Positions 1-5,416 of a stretch of 6,545 nt of DNA are shown one piece after another; the stretch's first letter is position 1, and each line of letters starts with the position of its first letter. The position numbers were made by a program, and so were the translations under genes. Origin of the DNA: Clostridia bacterium (GTDB lineage: Bacteria; Bacillota; Clostridia; Oscillospirales; CAG-272); assembly GCA_017648425.1 (NCBI GenBank), contig JAGCJD010000010.1, positions 1 through 6,545 of the forward strand, given 5' to 3'. The notes under the pieces were generated by a model. That model was not told where the DNA came from. It was given only the letters and a program-made list of their open reading frames with translations, and did not search any database.

Positions 1-617
1 ACATTGGCAAGGCTCGGAATGTTTTTTTCAATAGCGTCTACCGTATCGGGATTGGCAAATGGCAACAGCTGAATCAGCACGCCTCCCGCAGATTTGCAGG
101 TAAGGTCGGTATCAACAAGCACACCAAGTGCGCACACGGTAGGTATCTGCTCACTTACGGCATAATACGAGGCTATATCCTCCGCTATCTCACCGCTGAC
201 AAGCTCAATAGAGCCGTTGGTGGGCTCTTTACCTCCAAGGTCCTTTATAACATTCAAAAGTCCCTTTCCAACCGCCTTACCAACATCAAGCTTTCCGTTG
301 CTTTTAAGCGGAACATCTACCTCGGGATTTTGTATATATCCTCTTACATTTCCATAATAATCAGACACTGCTATCACGCGTCCCGCAGGACCATCTCCGC
401 CAAGAGATACAGTAATTGAATCATCTTTTTCTCCAAGCATACAGCCCATTATAGATGTTACTGTCAAGAGGCGTCCAAGTGTCGCCGTTGCGGTAGCCGT
501 AGTATTGTGTATCTTTATTGCCTCATTTACTATATCAGTTGAATTAATAATATGTATTCTGGCGCTTCCATCTGCCGTCATGGCTCTGAGAATACTTGAT
601 CTAACCTTATTTTCCAT
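1..617 (-). CDS. hslO: Hsp33 redox-regulated molecular chaperone, N-terminal part (cut by window start)
   Basis: Cytoplasmic holdase chaperone that in the known family is activated by oxidation and unfolding and binds unfolding proteins. The reading frame is open from the ATG at 617 to the window edge, giving 205 complete codons. The protein starts MENKVRSSILRAMTADGSAR. It carries Hsp33 hallmarks in the usual order: an ATATATLGRLLT stretch, a GGDGPAGRVIAV segment, the YIQNPEVDVPL / GKLDVGKAVGKG block, a VIKDLGG segment, an IELVSGEIAEDIASYY block with SEQIPT, and GGVLIQLLP. Family members are about 290-300 residues, so roughly the last 90 are missing, including the C-terminal zinc-binding CxC...CxxC switch, which cannot be assessed. 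The start is supported by AGAGG lying just upstream and overlapping the stop of the preceding methyltransferase gene, so the two are probably translationally coupled. It is the last visible gene of the murC cluster. The identification is by recognition of the family sequence. Confidence 0.95.
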   Translation of the reverse strand, partial: MENKVRSSILRAMTADGSARIHIINSTDIVNEAIKIHNTTATATATLGRLLTVTSIMGCMLGEKDDSITVSLGGDGPAGRVIAVSDYYGNVRGYIQNPEVDVPLKSNGKLDVGKAVGKGLLNVIKDLGGKEPTNGSIELVSGEIAEDIASYYAVSEQIPTVCALGVLVDTDLTCKSAGGVLIQLLPFANPDTVDAIEKNIPSLAN

Positions 618-626
618 ATCTACCTC

Positions 627-1394
627 TTATTTTTTTGCTCTCGCGACAATGTAAAATCTGTCGCTCGTTTCCTTTATTTCACCAAAATCATAATTTGAAA
701 ATGCGCCCAATAACTCCATTCCGCTTTTATTCAGCATATCCGTAAGAGCTTTCAAGGTATAGCATCTTTCCCTTTGATGCTCATCGGAGCGAATATAAGA
801 TCCGTTCTCGTCCTCCTCAAAAAGCGTTAAATAAAAATCACATATTCCGCTATCCTTATCATATTCGTTCTGCCAACCGCAGTACACCGCGCTGTTTTCG
901 TCTTCATCCTCAAGGATATACGCGTTGCTTGAATATATATTTTCAAATTTGTAGGGACTGTTTACATCAAAAATAAAAAGTCCGTTCGGATCAAGATAGT
1001 TATGCACGAGAGAAAATACTTTCTCAACATCCTTCTCGTCAAGCAGATAATTAATGCTGTCAAGACAACAAACGACCGCTCCTACTGTGCCGTAAAGTTC
1101 AAACTCTCGCATATCCTGCAAAAGATAGAGTATTCCCGAGGAGTTATATGAATACATTGCTTCGGAAAGCATATCCGAGCTTCCGTCAACACCTATCATA
1201 TCGTATCCTCTTTTTGACAAGGCTCTCGTCATTCTTCCTGTTCCGCACGCAAGGTCTAAAACCAGGCTCGGGCGTTCGGGCAAATATTTATCAAAGCATC
1301 CTTCAAAAAAATCTGCCCACTTTTCGTAATCTATTTCTGCATTAAGCTTGTCATAAACACGAGCTAGCGCCTCGTATCCCTCGCAACCCTTCAT
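627..1394 (-). CDS. Class I SAM-dependent methyltransferase, substrate unknown
   Basis: A cytoplasmic Rossmann-fold methyltransferase of 255 residues. Motif I is VLDLACGTGRM at about residues 45-55. The acidic residue that would bind the SAM ribose is D70 in GVDGS. A QDMREF motif follows at 93-98, and the motif IV region AVVCCLDSINYL lies at 106-117. The N-terminal YEALARVYDKLNAEIDYEKWADFF segment is typical of the small stand-alone methyltransferases common in Bacillota. Its substrate cannot be read from sequence: small molecules, tRNA and protein are all possible. I chose the ATG at 1394 over an upstream in-frame GTG at 1412 because AGGAG (1404-1400) sits 5 nt before the ATG, while the GTG lies inside murC with no comparable site. 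The ATG is separated from the murC stop (1398-1396) by one nucleotide, and hslO follows closely, so the three genes form one transcription unit. The stop is TAA. Confidence 0.9.
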   Translation of the reverse strand: MKGCEGYEALARVYDKLNAEIDYEKWADFFEGCFDKYLPERPSLVLDLACGTGRMTRALSKRGYDMIGVDGSSDMLSEAMYSYNSSGILYLLQDMREFELYGTVGAVVCCLDSINYLLDEKDVEKVFSLVHNYLDPNGLFIFDVNSPYKFENIYSSNAYILEDEDENSAVYCGWQNEYDKDSGICDFYLTLFEEDENGSYIRSDEHQRERCYTLKALTDMLNKSGMELLGAFSNYDFGEIKETSDRFYIVARAKK

Positions 1395-1395
1395 T

Positions 1396-2808
1396 TTATC
1401 TCCTATCCTCACTAAAAGTCATGTGCCCGAATATTTTATAAACATCTCCCGCACCCATTACGACAGCCGTATCCCCATTTTTTAACTCACATTCGAGAAT
1501 ATTTGCCGCTGCCTCAAGGCTTTCGGCATAAACGGCATTACCACCGATACGCTCAGCCAAAAGAGCGGAGCTTACTCCGTAAGAGTTCTGCTCTCTTGCC
1601 GCATATATATCGACCAATACAACACGGTCACAGCTATCAAACGCGCGTGAAAAATCCTAAAAAAGCGCGTGGGTGCGTGAATAAGTATGAGGCTGATATA
1701 CGCAATACAGCCTACCCTTGGTCAATTCCCTTGCTCCTTTTAGCGTTGTGGAAATTTCGGTCGGGTGATGTCCGTAGTCGTCATATACCTCCGCGCCGTT
1801 TATGCTTCCCTTATATTCCATTCTTCTACGCGCACCGCAAAAGCATTCAATCCCTTTGGATATCTGCTCGCCCGTAATGCCGCAAAGCATACAAGCTCCC
1901 GCCGCCGCAAGAGCGTTATATACATTATGGTATCCCAATGCGCTCAGATCGACATGACACAGCTTTTCATTAAGGTAAAGTATATCAAACGAATATCTGC
2001 CGCCTCGTGAGAAAAGATTTACGGCGCGAAGCTGAGCCTCTTGATTTTTTATACCAAAGCTCAATCTGTTTCCCTGATAATTTTTAAGCGAAGATATTAC
2101 ATTTTCGTCATCACAGTTATAAACGGTATATCCTTCATTGCCGACAAGAGATGCATATCTTGCAAATGAAGTCCTTATCTGCTCCATGCTCTTAAAATAA
2201 TCTACATGGTCCATTTCTATATTCAATATAACTGCAATATTGGGGTTAAAATCAAGAAAGGAATCCATATATTCGCAGGCTTCAAAAACAAAATTTTCAC
2301 TTTTGCCTACGCAATAAGCGCCGTTCATAGATGAGAGCTCTGCTCCCGAAAGAACTGTTGGCTCTGAATTGCATGAAAGCAATATTTCCGCGCACATAGA
2401 TGTGCAGGTGCTTTTTCCGTGCATTCCCGAAACACCCACACGGCGTCCGTATCCCATCATTATATATCCGAGATAGTCCGCTCTTGATATACACGGTTTT
2501 CCCTCCCGCTGTGCGTAAGCATATTCGGGATTATCCTCCGAGATAGCCACCGTATAAACGAATGCGTCAAAGCCTCTTGCATTTTCCTCGGAATGACCGT
2601 AAAAAACTTCAACTCCCGAGTTGGCAAGCCTTTGCGTAATCTCTGTCCTTGTCCTGTCCGAGCCCGCCGTGATATACCCTCTTGAATGTGTTATATGAGC
2701 GAGAGAGGACATATTTATTCCGCCTATGCCAATAAAATATACACTTTTGCAATCTTTCAGCATTTTTGAAATACTTTCAGCTCCAAAATGTGTGTTCTTT
2801 ACAGACAT
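1396..2808 (-). CDS. murC: UDP-N-acetylmuramate--L-alanine ligase, interrupted by one in-frame TAG
   Basis: MurC adds L-alanine to UDP-MurNAc with ATP, the first amino-acid step of the peptidoglycan stem peptide, in the cytoplasm. The frame is 470 codons plus a TAA stop, within the family range of about 430-490. The N-terminal domain has the FIGIGGINMSSLAHI nucleotide-binding turn (25-39). The central domain has the P-loop GVSGMHGKST (125-134, K132), the FEACEYMDSF segment (175-184) and NIEMDHVDYF (196-205). Later come HNVYNALAAA (294-303), RRMEYKG (328-334), the DDYGHHPTEI motif (343-352) and QPHTYSRT (372-379). Codon 384 is TAG (1659-1657); the same frame then continues DFSRAFDSCDRVVLVDIYAARE and ends at 1396, as in intact MurC. 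If TAG stops translation, the product is 383 residues and lacks most of the C-terminal domain. The start ATG at 2808 follows GAGGGGAG (2826-2819) by a longish 10 nt. The cause of the amber is undetermined: error, mutation or suppression. Confidence 0.93.
1400..1404 (-). promoter_or_regulatory. Ribosome binding site that fixes the methyltransferase start
   Basis: AGGAG on the minus strand, 5 nt before the ATG at 1394. It lies within the last codons of murC, which implies coupling of murC termination to initiation of the next gene. It argues against the upstream GTG at 1412. Confidence 0.8.
1657..1659 (-). other. In-frame amber codon within murC (codon 384)
   Basis: The context on the minus strand is GCG CTT TTT TAG GAT TTT TCA, reading A-L-F-stop-D-F-S. 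MurC-type sequence lies directly on both sides in the same frame. A minus-one shift at the T run reaches TGA after seven codons, and a plus-one shift reaches TAA about 27 codons on, so frameshifting cannot rescue the protein. GAG (Glu) or CAG (Gln) would each differ from TAG at one base. An acidic residue or Gln followed by Asp-Phe would fit the usual pattern at this place in MurC. Confidence 0.9.
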
Positions 2809-2845
2809 AACAGGTAATCTCCCCTCATAAATTCAAGTAAAATTC

Positions 2846-2880
2846 ATAATACTGCCCATTGTGTTCACAGAAAAAACTCA
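2846..2880 (-). promoter_or_regulatory. Weak candidate promoter for the murC cluster
   Basis: On the minus strand a TATTAT (2851-2846) could be a -10 element, giving a leader of about 30 nt before the murC ATG. No good -35 lies 16-18 nt upstream; only T-rich sequence is present. A TTGACG further upstream has no matching -10. The true promoter is not resolved. Confidence 0.25.
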
Positions 2881-2886
2881 AAACGA

Positions 2887-2917
2887 TTGTATAACCGTCA
2901 AATTAATTCTGTATAAT
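2887..2917 (+). promoter_or_regulatory. Probable spoVG promoter
   Basis: A perfect -10 TATAAT lies at 2912-2917, placing the transcription start near 2924 and giving a leader of about 47 nt. The best -35 match, TTGTAT (2887-2892), is 19 nt away, longer than the optimal 17, so the promoter may be weak or assisted. spoVG of Bacillus is a classic sigma-H gene, but I see no convincing sigma-H -35 (AGGA-type) here. Confidence 0.5.
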
Positions 2918-2970
2918 ATATTCGTGAACATAAAATTTTATTGCAAAAAATTAGCAACGGAGGTATTATA

Positions 2971-3264
2971 ATGCAAATTACAGACATTAAGATCAGAAAA
3001 GTTTTTGAAGACGGCCCAATGAAAGCAGTGGCATCTGCAACATTTGATGGTCAGCTTGCAGTACATGACATTAAGGTCATAAGCACAAAGGACAGGTTGT
3101 TTATCGTTATGCCAAGCAGAAAAAACCCTGATGGCACTTACAAGGATATTGTCCACCCGATAAATGCAGAATTCAGAAGCATTCTTGAAGAAAAGGTAAT
3201 TTCCGCATATTTTGAGGAATGTGAAGCGATAAAAAGCGCTTCCGTATCCGAGCTTGACGATTGA
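2971..3264 (+). CDS. spoVG: SpoVG, septation/sporulation regulator and nucleic-acid-binding protein
   Basis: A 97-residue protein, the same length as Bacillus subtilis SpoVG. The matching features are MQITDIKIRKV at the N-terminus, a DGPMKAVASATFDG segment, VHDIKVI (about 34-40), and the MPSRKNPDG...DIVHPIN block that is the strongest family signature. SpoVG proteins bind DNA and RNA and influence septation, sporulation, capsule or virulence gene expression depending on species; they occur in spore formers and non-spore formers alike, so the gene does not prove sporulation. The ATG at 2971 is preceded by GGAGGT (2959-2964) with a 6 nt spacer, so the in-frame TTG at 2941 is not the start. The gene is monocistronic: its own promoter lies upstream and a strong terminator starts about 28 nt after the TGA stop. 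It diverges from murC, with a 162 nt shared upstream region. Confidence 0.96.
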   Translation: MQITDIKIRKVFEDGPMKAVASATFDGQLAVHDIKVISTKDRLFIVMPSRKNPDGTYKDIVHPINAEFRSILEEKVISAYFEECEAIKSASVSELDD

Positions 3265-3291
3265 ACTCCTGCAAATATTCAAAAATTCTCT

Positions 3292-3321
3292 AAAGCCTGA
3301 CGCATACGCGTCAGGCTTTTT
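3292..3321 (+). terminator. Intrinsic terminator of spoVG
   Basis: An 11-bp perfect stem, AAGCCTGACGC (3293-3303) pairing with GCGTCAGGCTT (3308-3318), extended by one A-T pair, encloses the loop ATAC and is followed by a T run (3317-3321). It sits in the narrow gap between spoVG and the convergent EIIC-like gene. On the minus strand it begins 7 nt past that gene's stop, so it could also end that transcript, but the T tract there is poor (TTTAGAG). Confidence 0.9.
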
Positions 3322-3328
3322 CTATGTC

Positions 3329-4444
3329 TTAGGCGTCTATTTTCATATCTCCCGTTTTTACCCAGCCCATTTTTCTGAGTATCTCATTGAAGATAAACGA
3401 GAATATCGCGGGAGCAACGACAGACAAAACTACTATTCCTACCCATTTCATAACGCTGTCGGGGGTAGAGGATATCATTCCGATAGGTCCTACCAATCCA
3501 CAAGTTCCCATTCCTGCAGAAACACCGCTACACTGTATTTTGAAAAGCATTGTGGAAAGAGGTCCGCATACAGCCGAAGCAAGGATAGGCGCTATCCATA
3601 TCTGAGGCTTTTTGCATATATTGCCCATTTGAAGCATTGATGTTCCCAATCCCTGAGACACTATACCGCCCCATTTATTTTCTCTGAAGCTGATAACGGC
3701 AAAGCCCACCATTTGACAGCAACAGCCAACAGCCGCCGCTCCTCCTGCGAGCAAAAGTCCCTCTTTGGTACCGTCAAGAGCCGCAACCGCCAATGCGTCT
3801 GCCGAAAATATCATGCTGCATATTGCGGCGCTCGATATGGGAAGCGTTAGTATTATTCCCATTACGACAGAAATTACTATTCCCATGAGCAAGGGCTGGA
3901 ATGTGGTTGCGACTGCTATGAATTTTCCAAGATAATACATAACATACGACACTATCGGACAAAGCGCAAAGCTAGCGATAAATCCGACAACGAGCGTAAC
4001 AACGGGGGTTACAAGAATATCGATCTTGGTCTTTTTGGAAACGAGCATTCCTATTTCACAAGCAATAATTACCGCAAAGAATGCGCCCGCAGGGCCTGCC
4101 GCGTAAAACACGCCCGAGCCATCAGTTGCCGTTGCAGCCCATTTAAGTATTGAGCCACCCTCCTTGGCAATAATCGCTCCCATTGCATTGGACATAGCGC
4201 CTACTGCGGCGCATGAAAATATCACGAGCGGGTGCGCTCCGAGCTTATACGCAATTGCAACACCGATAGCCATTCCCGTTGCCATTTTTGCATAGGTGGC
4301 AATAGTGTTTAAAGCCTCAAACTCAGTATATGTATATAGTGTTCCAAAGATAGTACCGATAAGCAAGGAAGCAAAAAGTCCCAATGCCATAGCACCCATA
4401 GCCTCAATAAAATATCTGTGAAGATACTTTTTTACCGTTTTCAT
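3329..4444 (-). CDS. PTS EIIC-like membrane protein of the PfoR / PTS_EIIC_2 family
   Basis: A 371-residue polytopic membrane protein with about nine to ten hydrophobic segments, for example at roughly 15-35, 52-66, 72-92, 118-136, 143-170, 184-200, 231-252, 283-300 and 334-353. Recognisable family stretches are GAHPLVIFSCAAVGAMSN (69-86), LPISSAAI (201-208), CCCQMVGFAV (241-250), GLGTSMLQMGN (265-275) and GMGTCGLVGPIGMISS (311-326). Members are annotated as PTS transporter subunit IIC or, after the Clostridium perfringens protein, PfoR-like. There are no EIIA or EIIB domains in the protein or next to it, so phosphorylation-coupled sugar transport is unproven and no substrate can be assigned. 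The start ATG at 4444 has AAGGAG 6 nt upstream. It follows the DUF554 gene by 19 nt and probably shares its transcript. The stop is TAA. Confidence 0.85.
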   Translation of the reverse strand: MKTVKKYLHRYFIEAMGAMALGLFASLLIGTIFGTLYTYTEFEALNTIATYAKMATGMAIGVAIAYKLGAHPLVIFSCAAVGAMSNAMGAIIAKEGGSILKWAATATDGSGVFYAAGPAGAFFAVIIACEIGMLVSKKTKIDILVTPVVTLVVGFIASFALCPIVSYVMYYLGKFIAVATTFQPLLMGIVISVVMGIILTLPISSAAICSMIFSADALAVAALDGTKEGLLLAGGAAAVGCCCQMVGFAVISFRENKWGGIVSQGLGTSMLQMGNICKKPQIWIAPILASAVCGPLSTMLFKIQCSGVSAGMGTCGLVGPIGMISSTPDSVMKWVGIVVLSVVAPAIFSFIFNEILRKMGWVKTGDMKIDA

Positions 4445-4463
4445 TTCAATCTCCTTTTTTTGC

Positions 4464-5198
4464 TCAACCGAATATCGGTATGTATTTTATTGCCTCATAT
4501 ATTACAGGCACTAAAAGCGCGGGTAAAAAGTTGCCTACGCGCACTGTCTTAGGTCTTAACAAATTAACACCCACCGCAAAGATAAGCACCGAGCCAACAC
4601 CAGATAGCGTAAGAACGAGAGCATCTGACATAAAGTCGGCGATAAACACGCCGAACACGGTGAATATTCCCTGGTATATACCCACAGACAGCGCGGAAAA
4701 CAAAGCGCCAACGCCATAAACCGAGGCAAGCACCATGACCATTATACCGTCAAGTATTGACTTTATAAACAATGTGGTAGAATCCCCCGTAAGCGCCTCG
4801 TCAATAGGTCCGCATATTGCCATAGCTCCAATACAAAAAATAAGCGATGCCGTTACAAATCCATCTACAAATCTATTATCGTTCCCTGCCTTGACAGTTT
4901 TTTTGAGCTTTTCTCCAATTCTGTCAAGTCTGCTTTCTATATTTATAAGTTCTCCGACAAGTCCCCCAAGGACAAGAGAAATTACAATAAGCATAGTGTG
5001 ACCTGAGGTAAGCGAAGTGCCGTCAACGGAAAATATCATTTCAAATGCTCCTGCCGCTCCGATAAACACAACGGCAAGTCCGCACGCCTGCATCATTATT
5101 TCTCCGAACCGCTCTTTAAGTCCGCCTTTAAGCAAAAGCCCCATTAAGCCGAAAACAACTATTGCAACTACATTTACTATCGTTCCAAGTCCTACCAT
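4464..5198 (-). CDS. DUF554 family integral membrane protein
   Basis: A 244-residue membrane protein of unknown function with the DUF554 signature. It starts MVGLGTIVNVVAIVVFGLMG, then LKERFGEIMMQACGLAVVFIG (27-47). A LGGLVGELINIE motif lies at 77-88, with a short charged loop (89-110) in the middle. FCIGAMAICGPI follows at 121-132, KSILDG at 146-151, YQG at 175-177 and GVNLL at 210-214. About seven hydrophobic segments are visible. I chose the ATG at 5198 because AAGGTG (5209-5204) lies 5 nt before it; a TTG at 5213, upstream of that site, is rejected. It is the promoter-proximal gene of a two-gene operon with the EIIC-like gene. The pairing of two small-molecule-transporter-like membrane proteins suggests a joint job in transport, but the substrate is unknown. 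The stop is TGA. Confidence 0.9.
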   Translation of the reverse strand: MVGLGTIVNVVAIVVFGLMGLLLKGGLKERFGEIMMQACGLAVVFIGAAGAFEMIFSVDGTSLTSGHTMLIVISLVLGGLVGELINIESRLDRIGEKLKKTVKAGNDNRFVDGFVTASLIFCIGAMAICGPIDEALTGDSTTLFIKSILDGIMVMVLASVYGVGALFSALSVGIYQGIFTVFGVFIADFMSDALVLTLSGVGSVLIFAVGVNLLRPKTVRVGNFLPALLVPVIYEAIKYIPIFG

Positions 5199-5203
5199 TT
5201 TTT

Positions 5204-5209
5204 CACCTT
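5204..5209 (-). promoter_or_regulatory. Ribosome binding site that fixes the DUF554 start
   Basis: AAGGTG on the minus strand, 5 nt before the ATG at 5198. It lies downstream of the alternative TTG at 5213, which therefore has no ribosome binding site of its own. Confidence 0.7.
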
Positions 5210-5229
5210 GCAAATAAATATTACCTTAA

Positions 5230-5258
5230 ATTATACCACTTTTAAGCCTTTATTGCAA
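5230..5258 (-). promoter_or_regulatory. Sigma-A-type promoter of the DUF554-EIIC operon
   Basis: On the minus strand, -35 TTGCAA (5258-5253), a 17 nt spacer and a perfect -10 TATAAT (5235-5230). Transcription would start near 5223, giving a leader of about 25 nt that contains the ribosome binding site. No attenuator or riboswitch fits in so short a leader. Confidence 0.75.
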
Positions 5259-5349
5259 TAGTTTTTACACCACATTTTGACGAAAAAACACATTTTAATC
5301 TTAAAAACTTGTAATTTAATATAAAAATATAAAATTCGCGCATATGCCC

Positions 5350-5378
5350 TTGACAATTCCTGCTTTCTAAGATATAAT
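5350..5378 (+). promoter_or_regulatory. Exact consensus promoter of the hydratase gene
   Basis: -35 TTGACA (5350-5355), 17 nt spacer, -10 TATAAT (5373-5378): every base of both hexamers matches the vegetative sigma consensus. An AT-rich tract with A runs (about 5311-5335) lies just upstream and could act as an UP element. Transcription would start near 5385, leaving about 32 nt of leader with AAGGAG at 5401-5406. Confidence 0.88.
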
Positions 5379-5416
5379 TAAATGATGTTTATATTTATTT
5401 AAGGAGAGACAAAGCA

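Noticed and set aside
1396..1617. A separate small gene made from the murC tail, starting at a TTG at 1617
   Set aside because: It is in the same frame as murC, begins mid-domain, has homologous MurC residues before the TTG, and has no ribosome binding site. It is the C-terminal part of murC.
1650..1670. Programmed or accidental frameshift at the run of six T in murC
   Set aside because: Both sides of the TAG are in the same frame, and the minus-one and plus-one frames meet stops (TGA and TAA) before giving MurC sequence.
1503..1877. Plus-strand open frame opposite the murC C-terminal region
   Set aside because: It is a shadow of murC on the other strand with a low-complexity, basic product and no recognisable domain.
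2862..2930. Inverted repeat TGTTCAC (2862-2868) and GTGAACA (2924-2930) flanking the spoVG promoter
   Set aside because: Only 7 bp matches and the arms are 55 nt apart. In a 160 nt region a 7-bp inverted pair is expected by chance about half the time, so I do not call an operator.
2941..2970. TTG at 2941 as the start of spoVG
   Set aside because: GGAGGT at 2959-2964 is correctly placed for the ATG at 2971, and the protein from there has the standard SpoVG N-terminus and length.
2938..3282. Open frame antisense to spoVG on the minus strand
   Set aside because: It covers a clear spoVG gene, has no family resemblance and no plausible ribosome binding site context.
5271..5296. Direct repeat CACATTTT at 5271-5278 and 5289-5296 between the two divergent promoters
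   Set aside because: Eight bases in a very AT-rich region, only two copies, and not positioned over either core promoter. Chance is sufficient.
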